This document shows, one piece after another, positions 1 through 9,090 of a stretch of 64,000 bases of DNA. The stretch is from NCBI RefSeq assembly GCF_003254155.1, contig NZ_QKZI01000001.1, positions 930,001-994,000 of the forward strand, given 5' to 3'. Below the pieces are notes generated by a model. The model saw nothing but the letters and a program-made list of their open reading frames with translations, did not search any database and had not been told where the DNA came from. Source of the stretch: Psychrobacillus insolitus. GTDB lineage: Bacteria > Bacillota > Bacilli > Bacillales_A > Planococcaceae. A program made the translations under genes and the position numbers. Each line of letters opens with the position of its first letter. The stretch's first letter is position 1.

Positions 1-813
1 TAATAATTGTTTCAATTCGGCAACAGAGACATTTTCTTTCTCTATTTCAATATAAACTGACTCTGAATGACCAGTTACCACTGGAACACGAACGCATGTA
101 GCTGCAATGGCCAAATCGGGTAGTGACATAATTTTTTTTGTTTCATTCATCATTTTATGTTCTTCAAATGTATATCCATCTACTTCGAAAACATCAATTT
201 GTGGAATCACGTTTCCTGCAATTGGAAAATGTTTTTCTGCACTTTTGACAGGTAAAATTTCTGGATTTGGATTTTTTTTACTGATTGCTTCACTTTGTGT
301 TGTAAGTTCGCTGATTGCAGCTGCCCCAGCACCTGATACTGCTTGATATGTCGAAACAATTACTTTAGATAAACCGTATTGTTGTCTAATTGGTTCAAGT
401 GCACAAACCATTTGAATAGTAGAACAATTTGGATTAGCAATGATCCCTGTTTGTTCATGTAATGCATGCTTATTCACTTCTGGTACTACAAGTGGTGTGT
501 CTTTATCCATACGGAAAGCACTTGTATTATCAATGACAATTGCACCTCTGTTACTCGCTTCTTTAGCTAAAGCTTTTGAAATAGAACCGCCTGCAGAGAA
601 AAATGCAACGTCTACTCCTTCAAATGATTCAGGTGTCGCTTCTTCAATCGTATATGTTGAGCCATTTATATCAACTGATTTACCTGCAGAATTTTTAGAT
701 GCTAATAGCAAAAGATTTGAATATGGGAATTTTCTCTCTACTAATTTTTCGATAATTTTTTGACCAACAGCACCTGTTGCTCCAACTACTGCTACTGAAT
801 ACCCCTGTGACAT
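1..813 (-). CDS. asd: Aspartate-semialdehyde dehydrogenase, C-terminus cut by window edge
   Basis: Reduces aspartyl phosphate to aspartate semialdehyde with NADPH, the branch point to lysine, threonine, methionine and, in spore formers, dipicolinate. About 271 of the usual ~345 residues are present. The N-terminal NADP-binding loop GATGAVG is at residues 11-17, the catalytic cysteine lies in NPNCST near residue 130, and SGAGAAAISEL follows. The ATG at 811-813 has a strong GAGGAGAG ribosome site. The gene follows dpaB by 89 nt, the same order as spoVFA-spoVFB-asd in B. subtilis, so its product can feed the dipicolinate enzymes. No terminator is visible between dpaB and asd, so read-through in the sporulating mother cell plus a vegetative promoter is likely. 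Identification is secure. Confidence 0.96.
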   Translation of the reverse strand, partial: MSQGYSVAVVGATGAVGQKIIEKLVERKFPYSNLLLLASKNSAGKSVDINGSTYTIEEATPESFEGVDVAFFSAGGSISKALAKEASNRGAIVIDNTSAFRMDKDTPLVVPEVNKHALHEQTGIIANPNCSTIQMVCALEPIRQQYGLSKVIVSTYQAVSGAGAAAISELTTQSEAISKKNPNPEILPVKSAEKHFPIAGNVIPQIDVFEVDGYTFEEHKMMNETKKIMSLPDLAIAATCVRVPVVTGHSESVYIEIEKENVSVAELKQLL

Positions 814-868
814 TTAAAACTCTCCTCTCAAAATCAAAACATATTGCCGATATTGTAACATATTATAC

Positions 869-896
869 ATGATAATACATGAAAATACATCATCAA
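869..896 (-). promoter_or_regulatory. Candidate sigma-A promoter for asd
   Basis: On the minus strand TTGATG (891-896) and TATCAT (869-874) are 16 nt apart. A perfect TATAAT also sits at 862-867, but without a good -35 at normal spacing. The whole 89-nt gap between dpaB and asd is AT-rich, so chance matches are likely. asd needs vegetative expression, which is the main reason to propose a promoter here. Confidence 0.3.
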
Positions 897-902
897 TTAT
901 TT

Positions 903-1487
903 TTAAGAAAGATTTATGAGTAGGGGTTGGAGTTGTTTCCTTTGAATCGCATGTTCTACAGTAGGTACGAGCTTGGTGAAATCAGCTATTAGAGAGTTTG
1001 GCTTTGTATGAGGATTGTCTTGACCAAAAGGTATGAAGAATATATTTTTAGTTGAGAGTAGTTTCATGATATTCATTCCATTAAGTCCAAGCGCATCATT
1101 CGTAGATATACCGAGTACAACAGGATTCCCATTTCTTAAAGTCGCTTTAGCAGCCATTAGTACAGGAGAATCTGTTTGAGCATTGGCTAATTTACTAATT
1201 GAATTTCCAGTCATTGGAGCTATAACCATACAGTCTAGTGGATTTGTTGGACCAAATGGTTCTGCTTCTACAATTTTAGAAATTACTTTAGAGCCACTTG
1301 CTTGTTCTATTTTTTCAATCCATTCTTCCCCTGTTCCAAATCTTGTTGCTGCAGTTAATACGGAATACGTAATAATCGGAACTACTGTTGCTCCGATATC
1401 CATAAATCCTTTAATCATTGGAATTACTTCTTCATAGGTACAATGAGATGCAGTAATTCCGAGTCCGATTCGCAAATCTTTTAACAC
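903..1487 (-). CDS. dpaB: Dipicolinate synthase subunit B (flavoprotein-like)
   Basis: Subunit B of dipicolinate synthase, which converts dihydrodipicolinate to dipicolinic acid in the mother cell for loading into the spore core. It is 194 residues, the normal size for SpoVFB, with the N-terminal phosphopantothenoylcysteine decarboxylase-like flavoprotein fold typical of the family (GLGITASHC near residues 8-14, then VIAPMTGNSISKLAN in the middle). The start is GTG behind AGGGGGAA. The gene begins 2 nt after the dpaA stop, so the two subunits are probably translationally coupled. Its presence shows that the organism makes heat-resistant endospores. Confidence 0.93.
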   Translation of the reverse strand: MLKDLRIGLGITASHCTYEEVIPMIKGFMDIGATVVPIITYSVLTAATRFGTGEEWIEKIEQASGSKVISKIVEAEPFGPTNPLDCMVIAPMTGNSISKLANAQTDSPVLMAAKATLRNGNPVVLGISTNDALGLNGMNIMKLLSTKNIFFIPFGQDNPHTKPNSLIADFTKLVPTVEHAIQRKQLQPLLINLS

Positions 1488-1489
1488 CT

Positions 1490-2287
1490 TTATTCCCCCT
1501 CTACCTTTGTTAAAAAAGTTTGAACTGCCTGTGCGATTAAATAACCTGCATCTCTTGGAAAATACATTCCTGGTAAACTAAGTGCATGCGCATAATTAGT
1601 TGGAATTTGTTCATCCGATTCGAGTAAACATCCAGGATCTGAAGCAAGATCATATACTTTGTTGAAATTTAATGCCCCTGATTTTGGTAACCACTTAAAT
1701 GGAATGGTATTAATTAAATAGGCTGAGTTATCTTTTTGATTGGTTAGTAAGTTTTCTAGTGCCTCAATTTGAAATCCATAACTTTTTGCTTCATATAATT
1801 GATGCTCAGAACGTACAGCGATAATAACACTTGCCCCTAGATGATGAAGTGCATATGCCAGCCTTTTCCCTACTCTTCCATAACCCGTAATAATAAATTT
1901 TTTATTGTAAATAGCCTGTTTTTCATGTGTATAAAAATAATTAATGAGCCCTTCTGCTGTCAAATTTGCGTTGTCCCATATCCATTGTTCATCTTCTAAA
2001 TAGTAAAAAGTATGAATATCCATTTTTTTAATTTCTTGCTCTATCGCGTCATTATTTTTCCCTATAAATAACACTTCACATGACTTAGGTAATTCAAATA
2101 AGGTTTCAACCGCTAGTGCTTGAATTGGTAAAAAAATAACTTTTGGTTGCAAATGATTGATTTTATTTTTTAACTTTTCATCCCAAACAGTTGATGAAAA
2201 CATTTTTACATCCCACTCACTCGATAACGCTTGCTTTAAATAGTGAAATCTTGCATCCATCCCTATAACTACACATATATTTTTCAA
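1490..2287 (-). CDS. dpaA: Dipicolinate synthase subunit A
   Basis: NAD(P)-binding subunit of dipicolinate synthase, acting with DpaB in the mother cell. The C-terminal half shows a Rossmann nucleotide-binding segment (ITGYGRVGKRLA), then LINTIPF and LSLPGMYFPRDAG, matching the order seen in SpoVFA. At 265 residues it is about 30 shorter than the B. subtilis protein, and the N-terminal half is diverged. The start overlaps the end of ymxH by 4 nt and the stop is 2 nt before dpaB, so ymxH-dpaA-dpaB form one tight unit. By analogy with B. subtilis spoVF, expression is expected under sigma-K. Confidence 0.9.
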   Translation of the reverse strand: MKNICVVIGMDARFHYLKQALSSEWDVKMFSSTVWDEKLKNKINHLQPKVIFLPIQALAVETLFELPKSCEVLFIGKNNDAIEQEIKKMDIHTFYYLEDEQWIWDNANLTAEGLINYFYTHEKQAIYNKKFIITGYGRVGKRLAYALHHLGASVIIAVRSEHQLYEAKSYGFQIEALENLLTNQKDNSAYLINTIPFKWLPKSGALNFNKVYDLASDPGCLLESDEQIPTNYAHALSLPGMYFPRDAGYLIAQAVQTFLTKVEGE

Positions 2288-2538
2288 GAATATTCACCCG
2301 ATTCATTAAATAAGATTCTATCTTCTCCTATAAGAATAATTTCTCCCCAAGAAATAAATTCTTTTTTCTTAGTAGCTTGTTTGGATTGAAAGAAAGATGT
2401 CGATTTATTGTATACTTCAAATCCCTCGATTTTCCCAGTGATTGGATCAAATAGAAGCTCTGTGTTTGCTAATTTTCCATACCTCGAGCCATCTTTTACT
2501 TGTATTAATTCCTTCTCAGCAAGTTCCGAAAGTAACAA
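2284..2538 (-). CDS. ymxH: YlmC/YmxH-family PRC-barrel sporulation protein
   Basis: A small protein (84 residues) with the single PRC-barrel typical of YlmC/YmxH proteins: a short helical start (LLSELAEKELIQV), then the beta-rich segment DGSRYGKLANTELLFDP. Members are found only in spore formers and their molecular role is not established. The start is TTG at 2536-2538 behind GGAGGG, and the stop overlaps the dpaA start by 4 nt. The place directly before the dipicolinate genes matches ymxH upstream of spoVFA in B. subtilis and suggests co-expression in the mother cell. Confidence 0.85.
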   Translation of the reverse strand: MLLSELAEKELIQVKDGSRYGKLANTELLFDPITGKIEGFEVYNKSTSFFQSKQATKKKEFISWGEIILIGEDRILFNESGEYS

Positions 2539-2566
2539 TCTTTTCCCTCCTCTAACTATTTCTACT

Positions 2567-2596
2567 TATGTATATGCCCCTTCCGTAAAGAAAGTG
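2567..2596 (-). promoter_or_regulatory. Candidate sigma-K promoter for ymxH-dpaAB
   Basis: The minus strand carries CAC at 2594-2596 and CATATACATA at 2567-2576, with 17 nt between the -35 AC and the -10 CATA. This resembles the sigma-K consensus (AC, 16-17 nt, CATAnnnTA) with a mismatch at the distal TA. It lies 29 nt before the TTG start, and its -35 abuts the T-tract of the mlpA terminator. The spoVF operon of B. subtilis is known to be sigma-K dependent. The match is imperfect, so this is a proposal. Confidence 0.4.
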
Positions 2597-2626
2597 AAAA
2601 AAAGCCGATCATAAATGATCGACTTT
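2597..2626 (-). terminator. Rho-independent terminator after mlpA
   Basis: Minus-strand stem GTCGATCA / TGATCGGC with loop TTTA, followed by seven T residues. It starts directly after the mlpA stop codon and separates the housekeeping block from the sporulation genes. Confidence 0.88.
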
Positions 2627-3843
2627 TACTTTGGCATGATGACAGAAATTGCTGGCTCATGTGAGAATATTTTATTTATAAGTTGCATTACGGATACAAG
2701 TGTTACTTGATCAATTGATTCAACTACTTCGTCAAGCGTACGATGTGTTCCATATAATAACTCATTTTTCCCATTTCTACTCATTCTTGCGTTAGTACTT
2801 TCTAAACCTAGCATTAAATTACCTTTTAGTTGTTCCTTAGCATTTTCCACTTCAACTTCTGTAAACCCGTTTTTTACGATAGAAGTAATCGTATCAAGAA
2901 TAGAAGTTTTTAATTCTTCCATTTGGCTACTAGATGTCCCTCCGTAAATAGCCAGAACTCCTGTATCTTCATAAGAAGAGTGATAAGAATAAATCGAATA
3001 TGCCAATCCTTTGTCTTCTCTAATCTCTTGGAAAAGTCTTGATGACATACTTCCACCGAGAATATTATTCAAAACGACTAAGCTATATATATTTTCTGCA
3101 TTGGCACTTAGACCAGGATATCCAAAACAGATATGCCCTTGCTCTGTTTCTTTCAATTTCTCCGTGTAACCACTTTTAATCTCAGGGATAGATGGTTCCA
3201 TTGTTTCACTAACAGCTACTTCAAATTGGCCGAAAAGGCTCTCTATGCGTTCTAATAACTCATCTTCTATGTTTCCTGCTACAGAGACAACAATATTTTT
3301 TGGGGTATAATGCTGTTCCATATAAGATAAAATAGAAGCTCTAGTAAACGTATTTAATATTTCTTTTGTTCCTAATATCGGAGAACCTAATGGATCGTCT
3401 CCAAACATCAGTTTCCATAAGTATTCATGAACAATATCATCAGGCGTATCTTCCACCATATTAATTTCTTCTAATATAACCTGTCTCTCTTTCTCCAATT
3501 CAATAGAGTCGAATAAAGAATTAAAAAACATATCTGCAAGAACTTCAACTGCAAATATAGCATGATGATCTAAGACTTTAGCATAATAACAAGTATTCTC
3601 TTTTGAAGTGAATGCATTAATATTTCCACCAATACGATCAAACTCTTCAGCAATCTTTCTCGCAGACCTTGTTTTTGTTCCTTTAAATAGCATATGTTCA
3701 ATAAAATGAGTTAATCCATTTTCTTCAAGCTTTTCATATCTTGACCCAGCCTGTACCCAAATACCAACTGCTACTGAACGAACGTGAGGGATATGTTCTG
3801 AAACAATTCGTAGTCCATTTTTACACGTAATTTTTTTTATCAA
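2626..3843 (-). CDS. mlpA: M16-family zinc metallopeptidase (processing-peptidase-like)
   Basis: A 405-residue peptidase of the M16 (pitrilysin/insulinase) family, close to B. subtilis MlpA/YmxG. The inverted zinc motif HFIEH is at residues 46-50, and the second zinc-ligand region (EEINMVEDTPDD) is about 75 residues later. The second M16 domain follows with the typical IREDKGLAYSIYSYHSSY segment. These are cytoplasmic peptidases; in B. subtilis MlpA has been linked to control of extracellular protease production, but the substrate is unclear. It normally follows pnp and ylxY; here it follows pnp directly, behind a terminator, with 48 nt in which its own promoter would have to lie. Confidence 0.92.
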   Translation of the reverse strand: MIKKITCKNGLRIVSEHIPHVRSVAVGIWVQAGSRYEKLEENGLTHFIEHMLFKGTKTRSARKIAEEFDRIGGNINAFTSKENTCYYAKVLDHHAIFAVEVLADMFFNSLFDSIELEKERQVILEEINMVEDTPDDIVHEYLWKLMFGDDPLGSPILGTKEILNTFTRASILSYMEQHYTPKNIVVSVAGNIEDELLERIESLFGQFEVAVSETMEPSIPEIKSGYTEKLKETEQGHICFGYPGLSANAENIYSLVVLNNILGGSMSSRLFQEIREDKGLAYSIYSYHSSYEDTGVLAIYGGTSSSQMEELKTSILDTITSIVKNGFTEVEVENAKEQLKGNLMLGLESTNARMSRNGKNELLYGTHRTLDEVVESIDQVTLVSVMQLINKIFSHEPAISVIMPK

Positions 3844-3891
3844 ACTCGCACCTCTATCTATATTTATCTTAACTAAATCCGTATTAAATTG

Positions 3892-3928
3892 AAAAAGGCT
3901 GCCGTAGAATTATTCTACGGTCAACCTT
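3892..3928 (-). terminator. Rho-independent terminator after pnp
   Basis: Long hairpin on the minus strand: AAGG(TTGA)CCGTAGAA, loop TAA, TTCTACGG(CAG)CCTT, then a T-run. The inner stem is 8 bp and perfect, and the outer stem is separated from it by an internal loop. Confidence 0.87.
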
Positions 3929-3960
3929 GAGTAATAATGAAAGAATTTGTATTTTTATTT

Positions 3961-6078
3961 TTATTGTTCTTTTTGTTCAGCGCGTTCTTTTTCTTCTTTT
4001 AATACAATTTTTCTAGAAATATTTACGCGTCCTTGGTTATCTATTTCAATAACTTTTACTAATAGCTCGTCCCCAAGTTTTAACACGTCTTCTACATCTT
4101 TCGTACGTTCTTCTTGAATTTCCGAAATGTGTAATAAACCATCTTTTCCAGTGAATAATTCTACAAAAGCACCGAATTTTTCAATTCGTTTAACTTTTCC
4201 TAGATAATATTCTCCAACTTTTGCAACGCGAACAATATTTTCAATAATTGCTTTTGCACGAGCAATCATTTCTTCATTAGGCGACGCAATATAAATCGTC
4301 CCATCTTGCTCTGTATCAATTTTCACGCCAGTTTCATCAATTATTTTATTAATTTGTTTCCCACCTGGCCCGATTACATCACGGATTTTATCAGGATTAA
4401 TTTTGATTACAACAATTTTAGGTGCATAAGTAGACAATTTCTCACGTGGTTCAGAAATTGTTGCAAGCATGCTTTCTAAAATTTGCATACGTCCAATTTT
4501 AGCTTGTGCTAACGCTTCTTCTAAAATTGTTCTAGATAAACCATCAATTTTTATGTCCATTTGAAGTGCTGTAATTCCTTTAGAAGTACCAGCTACTTTA
4601 AAGTCCATATCTCCTAAATGATCTTCCATTCCTTGAATATCCGTTAAAATAGTATAGTTTTCGCCTTTTTTAACAAGTCCCATTGCAATACCAGCAACTG
4701 GAGCTTTCAAAGGTACACCAGCATCCATCATCGCAAGCGTTGAAGCACAAATACTAGCTTGAGAAGTAGATCCATTCGATTCTAAAACTTCTGCTACTAA
4801 ACGTAGTGTATAAGGGAAATCATTTTCATCTGGAATAACAGCTAGTAAAGCACGTTCTCCAAGTGCACCATGGCCAATTTCGCGACGACCTGGTGAGCGA
4901 AGTGGTCCTGTTTCTCCAACACTGAATTGCGGGAAATTATAATGATGCATGAAACGCTTCGTTTCTTCTAGACCAATACCATCAATAATTTGAACATCAC
5001 CTAATGGCCCTAATGTACAAATACTCAATGCTTGCGTTTGACCACGAGTAAATAATCCAGAACCATGTGTTCTAGGAAGTACCCCTACTTCAGATGATAA
5101 TGGACGGATTTCAGCAACTCCACGGCCATCTGGACGGATTTTTTCTTCTGTAATTAGACGACGAACTTCATCTTTTACCATTGCTTCTAGAATTTCACGA
5201 ATTTGTTTTAATGTTTCATCTGTTGACTCTTTTTCTTTATATTGTTCTAATACTTCCGTTTTCACTTCAGTAATGGCATCTTCACGAGCGTGTTTTTCTT
5301 GTACTTGAATAGCTTGTACAAGTTTTGTTTCACAAATTCCTTTTACTTCTTCAAAAAGTTCTTGGTCTAATTGGAACAAAGCAATTTCTTTTTTAACTTT
5401 ACCAATTTCAGCAACAATTTTTTCTTGGAATTCAATTAATTTTACGATTTCACTGTGTCCGTACATAATTGCTTCTAATACAACATCTTCAGTAACTTCG
5501 TTTGCTCCTGCTTCGACCATGTTAATCGCTTCTTTTGTTCCAGCAACTACTAGATCTAAAGTACTCAATTCCATTTGCTCAACCGTTGGATTAATAATGA
5601 ACTCGCCATCAATTAAACCAACTTGAACTCCTGCAATTGGTCCGTCAAATGGAATATCAGATACACTAAGTGCAAGTGAAGATCCTAGCATAGCAGCCAT
5701 TTCCGAAGAACAGTTTTGATCTACTGACATGACAATTGAAATAACTTGTACTTCATTGCGGAAGCCATCTGGAAATAACGGGCGAATTGGTCGATCAATT
5801 AATCGACTTGTCAAAATCGCTCTTTCAGACGGTCTACCTTCACGTTTAATAAATCCTCCTGGAATTTTACCAACAGCATATAATTTTTCTTCATAGTTAA
5901 CTGTTAGCGGGAAAAAATCTAAGTTTTTCGGATTTTTTGAAGCCGTCGCTACTGATAATACAGTTGTATCACCGTATCGTACTAATACCGCCCCATTTGC
6001 TTGCTTTGCAAGTTGTCCAATTTCTACTTGCAATGGACGACCTGCCCATTCATAAGTGAATACTTTTTTTTCAGTCAT
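3961..6078 (-). CDS. pnp: Polyribonucleotide nucleotidyltransferase (PNPase)
   Basis: Phosphorolytic 3'-to-5' exoribonuclease, a central part of mRNA turnover and the RNA degradosome-like network. It is 705 residues, the normal length. Two RNase PH domains flank an all-helical domain; the second PH core has the conserved RPDGRG and FTRGQTQAL segments. A KH domain follows ([12 protein letters not shown]), then an S1 domain ([16 protein letters not shown]), ending in a charged Lys/Glu tail. The ATG at 6076-6078 has AGGAGT at good spacing. It lies downstream of rpsO, the conserved arrangement, but rpsO ends in a strong terminator, so pnp probably has its own promoter in the 250-nt gap. Confidence 0.98.
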   Translation of the reverse strand: MTEKKVFTYEWAGRPLQVEIGQLAKQANGAVLVRYGDTTVLSVATASKNPKNLDFFPLTVNYEEKLYAVGKIPGGFIKREGRPSERAILTSRLIDRPIRPLFPDGFRNEVQVISIVMSVDQNCSSEMAAMLGSSLALSVSDIPFDGPIAGVQVGLIDGEFIINPTVEQMELSTLDLVVAGTKEAINMVEAGANEVTEDVVLEAIMYGHSEIVKLIEFQEKIVAEIGKVKKEIALFQLDQELFEEVKGICETKLVQAIQVQEKHAREDAITEVKTEVLEQYKEKESTDETLKQIREILEAMVKDEVRRLITEEKIRPDGRGVAEIRPLSSEVGVLPRTHGSGLFTRGQTQALSICTLGPLGDVQIIDGIGLEETKRFMHHYNFPQFSVGETGPLRSPGRREIGHGALGERALLAVIPDENDFPYTLRLVAEVLESNGSTSQASICASTLAMMDAGVPLKAPVAGIAMGLVKKGENYTILTDIQGMEDHLGDMDFKVAGTSKGITALQMDIKIDGLSRTILEEALAQAKIGRMQILESMLATISEPREKLSTYAPKIVVIKINPDKIRDVIGPGGKQINKIIDETGVKIDTEQDGTIYIASPNEEMIARAKAIIENIVRVAKVGEYYLGKVKRIEKFGAFVELFTGKDGLLHISEIQEERTKDVEDVLKLGDELLVKVIEIDNQGRVNISRKIVLKEEKERAEQKEQ

Positions 6079-6324
6079 TTAATCTGGACTCCTCTCAACT
6101 TTAAAAACCCTTTATTTTTTATATAAAATTTGTCTTGGCTTATTTTGGACCAAGCTTTAATTCTATTCAGCATTCATTTATGCACACCAATGAATAACAA
6201 TTTTCATCCTTATTCGTCAATCATAAAAAAGTGCACGAATTAAGCAGAATAGAGTTAAAAGTTATATGTATCATAAGTAGTGTATCAAAAATATCTAAAC
6301 TATGCGAAATATATATTTAAACAA
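6079..6324 (-). other. Leader/intergenic region upstream of pnp
   Basis: About 246 nt between the rpsO terminator and the pnp start without a convincing gene on either strand. It must hold the pnp promoter. A TTGACG is present with a poor -10 about 17 nt downstream, and the self-complementary arms ATTCAT/ATGAAT near 6165-6195 could fold. I see no strong regulatory element. Confidence 0.4.
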
Positions 6325-6349
6325 AAGAAAAAGCGGGACGAATCCCGCT
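6325..6349 (-). terminator. Rho-independent terminator after rpsO
   Basis: Minus strand AAGCGGGA, loop TTCG, TCCCGCTT, then TTTCTTTT. The GC-rich stem with a UUCG-type loop 15 nt after the rpsO stop is a textbook terminator. Confidence 0.93.
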
Positions 6350-6364
6350 TTCCTAATTGCTATC

Positions 6365-6634
6365 TTATCGACGTAAACCAAGTTTCGCGATTAATGCGCG
6401 GTAACGTTCTACTTCGTTATCACGTAAGTATTTTAATAAGTTACGACGACGTCCAACCATTTTGAATAGACCACGACGTGAGTGATGATCTTTCTTGTGA
6501 GTACGTAAATGTTCGTTTAAAGAATTAATTTCTTCCGTAAGTACTGCGATTTGAATATCTGCAGAACCAGTATCACTTTCGTGTATTCTGAATTCAGCGA
6601 TTAGTTCATTTTTACGTTCATTTGTAATTGCCAT
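6365..6634 (-). CDS. rpsO: 30S ribosomal protein S15
   Basis: Primary 16S rRNA-binding protein of the 30S platform; 89 residues, the standard length. The start is the ATG at 6632-6634 behind AGGAGGAAAACAAAA. An upstream in-frame extension exists but lies in the mRNA leader. The family core HxSDTGSxxxQ appears as [12 protein letters not shown], followed by [11 protein letters not shown] and LLKYLR. It has its own promoter and terminator, giving a monocistronic unit between ribF and pnp, and the leader may bind S15 for feedback control. Confidence 0.97.
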   Translation of the reverse strand: MAITNERKNELIAEFRIHESDTGSADIQIAVLTEEINSLNEHLRTHKKDHHSRRGLFKMVGRRRNLLKYLRDNEVERYRALIAKLGLRR

Positions 6635-6728
6635 TTTTGTTTTCCTCCTATATTTGAAAATATCCCCTATTCCTGAGCAATCGTTGGAGAATCGAAAAAG
6701 CCAAGGAATGGTTAAGTACATTTTGCAC
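6635..6728 (-). ncRNA. rpsO mRNA leader, possible S15-binding autoregulatory structure
   Basis: From the predicted start of transcription to the ATG there are about 95 nt. The leader contains the pairing ATTCCT (6675-6690 region) with AGGAAT about 30 nt downstream, enclosing a smaller TCG/CGA stem, and ends in the strong ribosome site. S15 is known to repress its own mRNA through leader structures in Bacillus and Geobacillus. The match here is only by position and folding potential, so the role is inferred. Confidence 0.4.
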
Positions 6729-6734
6729 TATAAA

Positions 6735-6763
6735 AATATACCATATTGCCATTTGAGAAGCAA
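6735..6763 (-). promoter_or_regulatory. Sigma-A promoter for rpsO
   Basis: Minus-strand TTGCTT (6758-6763), exactly 17 nt, then TATATT (6735-6740). It sits just after the ribF stop codon, about 100 nt before the rpsO start. Confidence 0.72.
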
Positions 6764-6768
6764 CTTAT

Positions 6769-7716
6769 TTACTGTTCTTTAAAATAATCAATGGCAACTT
6801 CTTTATCTTTCCCGATTTGTTCTTTCAGAGCTTCAATTCCACTAAATTTTTGTTCCGATCGAATTCTTTTATACCAGTGGACCACGACTTCTTCTCCGTA
6901 AATAGATTGATCAAAATCTATCACATGAACTTCAATACTCAGGTTCTTTTCATCTGGATTATTAAATGTTGGTTTATAACCTACATTGCAAACACCTTCA
7001 TGCCATTTTTCTTGCACTTGGATTTTCACAGCGTATACTCCTGTGGAAGGAGTAAATTGACCTTCTGTAGGCTTAACATTTGCGGTTGGGAAATTGATTG
7101 TTCTTCCCCTTTTATCTCCATGAACAACAACTCCAGATAACATAAATGGTCTACCCAAAAGGAACATTACATCTTCTAGGTCCCCCATTTTTAGTGCTTC
7201 TCTAATTCTAGTCGAACTTATTTTATCACCTTCATACGCTTGTTTAGAAACGACCGAAACAGTATATTCTCCACTAGAAAGTTGTTCCATTTCTTCCATC
7301 GTCCCTTTTCCAAAAGCTCCAAACGTAAAATCAAAACCAGCCGTAACATGTTTCACATTTGCTTTTTTTATAAAGGAGTCTATAAATTGGAGTGGCGTTA
7401 GTTTCGCAAAGTCAGAGGTAAATCTCACAACGAAAACAGTGTCTACTTTTAACTCTTTTAATATTTCTATTTTTTGTTCAAGTGGTGTTATATAAAATAC
7501 TTCTTCTTTACTTCTACCAAGAACTAGAGAGGGGTGAGGATCAAAAGTCATTACCGCCGTTTTCAAACCATATTCTATGCTTTTTTCAAAAGCTTTTCCT
7601 ATAACTGCTTGATGTCCCCTGTGTACACCATCAAAAAAACCGATTGCCAACGAATATGCTTTATTCTCTTCATTCATAAATAAATGATTTGGGTAAGATA
7701 AATAATGTACGTTCAT
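6769..7716 (-). CDS. ribF: Bifunctional riboflavin kinase / FAD synthetase
   Basis: Makes FMN from riboflavin and then FAD. The N-terminal nucleotidyltransferase domain shows AIGFFDGVHRGHQ near residues 22-34, and the C-terminal riboflavin kinase domain has HGDKRGRTINFPTANV and GVYAVKIQV. I place the start at the ATG at 7714-7716 (MNVHYL), which has AAAAGGAGTTTAAT before it; eight more in-frame codons upstream lie inside truB. It starts 1 nt after the truB stop, so translation is coupled. The length of 315 residues is normal for RibC/RibF. Confidence 0.95.
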   Translation of the reverse strand: MNVHYLSYPNHLFMNEENKAYSLAIGFFDGVHRGHQAVIGKAFEKSIEYGLKTAVMTFDPHPSLVLGRSKEEVFYITPLEQKIEILKELKVDTVFVVRFTSDFAKLTPLQFIDSFIKKANVKHVTAGFDFTFGAFGKGTMEEMEQLSSGEYTVSVVSKQAYEGDKISSTRIREALKMGDLEDVMFLLGRPFMLSGVVVHGDKRGRTINFPTANVKPTEGQFTPSTGVYAVKIQVQEKWHEGVCNVGYKPTFNNPDEKNLSIEVHVIDFDQSIYGEEVVVHWYKRIRSEQKFSGIEALKEQIGKDKEVAIDYFKEQ

Positions 7717-7717
7717 A

Positions 7718-8638
7718 TTAAACTCCTTTTTCAGTTGCAAACATTTTTTCTGGTTTCATCATACCATCTTTTGTTGGATGTTTGATATACACTGCTAGTG
7801 GTTTTGCATTTTTAATAAAAACAATTTTTTCATTTGTTTCGAGCATTGGATTTACTGGTATAACTTGGCCATTGGTAATACTTTTTTCTATTTCACCAGT
7901 TACTTCTATCATTGGCCAATCATCTAGTGCATATTGAATAGGGAATATAGAAGTTTCTAAAGTAGCATTTAAGTTAGCATTATTTACTTCAGATAAAGTA
8001 AGGCATTGGTCCTTAGTAAAACTCCCAGAAGCTGTTCGGATAAGGGATGACATATGAGCTGGATACCCTAATAATTCTCCTATTTGCACCGCTAATGTTC
8101 GGATATATGTGCCCTTGCTACAGTCTATTTCAATAGAAAAAGATATCGTTTCTCCATTAAATTCGGTAGCAGTATCTAATAATTCTAATCGATGAATAGT
8201 AACTTTTCTACTGGGACGCTCTATTACTTTACCCTCGCGCGCATACTCGTAAAGTCTTTTACCATTTACTTTAACAGCAGAATACATGGGTGGTGTTTGT
8301 GTAATTTCTCCTGTTAATCTTTGTAAAGCTGAGATTATTTGTTCTTTTGAAAAATGTTTTGTAGATAAATTTTGTTCTACAATTTCCCCGTCTGCATCTT
8401 CGGTAGTAGTAGAGGTTCCAATAGAAACGGTTGCCACATATGTTTTACCCTGGTTCATTATATACTCTGCCACTTTCGTTGCTTGCCCCAAACAAATTGG
8501 CAATACTCCTTCTACGCTTGGATCTAGTGTGCCGGTATGCCCAATTCGCTTCATATGAAGTATTTTACGAAGTTTGAATATGCAATCGTGAGAAGTCATA
8601 CCTTTTTCTTTCCACAATGGAAGAATCCCTTCATACAT
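7718..8638 (-). CDS. truB: tRNA pseudouridine-55 synthase
   Basis: Modifies U55 in the T-loop of tRNAs. The catalytic aspartate is D39 in GHTGTLDPSVEGVLP, and the later motifs RLYEYAREG and CSKGTYIRTL are present. It is 306 residues, the usual length, with a PUA-like C-terminal tail. The gene lies between rbfA and ribF, the conserved order. A hairpin lies only about 30 nt before the start codon, so expression probably depends on read-through from rbfA. Confidence 0.96.
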   Translation of the reverse strand: MYEGILPLWKEKGMTSHDCIFKLRKILHMKRIGHTGTLDPSVEGVLPICLGQATKVAEYIMNQGKTYVATVSIGTSTTTEDADGEIVEQNLSTKHFSKEQIISALQRLTGEITQTPPMYSAVKVNGKRLYEYAREGKVIERPSRKVTIHRLELLDTATEFNGETISFSIEIDCSKGTYIRTLAVQIGELLGYPAHMSSLIRTASGSFTKDQCLTLSEVNNANLNATLETSIFPIQYALDDWPMIEVTGEIEKSITNGQVIPVNPMLETNEKIVFIKNAKPLAVYIKHPTKDGMMKPEKMFATEKGV

Positions 8639-8667
8639 GTTTGTTCACCTCTTTTTTAAAATATACA

Positions 8668-8703
8668 ACAAAGAAGTCTGCTTGTTGTAATAAGCAGACT
8701 TCT
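8668..8703 (-). terminator. Terminator-like hairpin between rbfA and truB
   Basis: Minus-strand stem GAAGTCTGCTT / AAGCAGACTTC with loop ATTACAAC, followed by TTTGTTGT. It begins about 11 nt after the rbfA stop and leaves only about 30 nt before truB. The T-tract is interrupted, so it may be leaky or protect the 3' end. Confidence 0.7.
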
Positions 8704-8713
8704 CATTTTATTC

Positions 8714-9067
8714 TTATTGCTCTGATTGCTCTGATGTTTTATTAATTTCACGTAATAAATTATCAATTTTATTGCCGTATAATGCTGATTCATCAATTTC
8801 AAATAAAAGTTCAGGCGTAATGCGAAGTCTAATACGTTGTCCAATTTCTGAACGAATAAAGCCTTTCGCTTTGTCTAAAGCTCTTATAGTATCTTTATTA
8901 TCGCCGTTTAAGACAGTAATATAGATAGTCGCCTGTTGTAGGTCACCTGTTACTGCTACATCTGTTACAGTAACAAATCCAATACGAGGATCTTTAAGTT
9001 TTCTACTGATGATTTCGCCTAACTCTTTTTTCATTTGTTCAGCAACTCGATTTGCGCGCATCGACAT
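8714..9067 (-). CDS. rbfA: Ribosome-binding factor A
   Basis: Small KH-like assembly factor that binds the immature 30S subunit and helps 16S 5'-end maturation. It is 117 residues. The N-terminal [16 protein letters not shown] and the following [12 protein letters not shown] are the family signature, and [17 protein letters not shown] lies near the C-terminus. The last ~10 residues are a polar Glu/Gln/Ser tail. The gene follows ylxP by 23 nt with a GAGGTG ribosome site. Confidence 0.96.
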   Translation of the reverse strand: MSMRANRVAEQMKKELGEIISRKLKDPRIGFVTVTDVAVTGDLQQATIYITVLNGDNKDTIRALDKAKGFIRSEIGQRIRLRITPELLFEIDESALYGNKIDNLLREINKTSEQSEQ

Positions 9068-9090
9068 GAAGGTTACACCTCAATTTCTGT

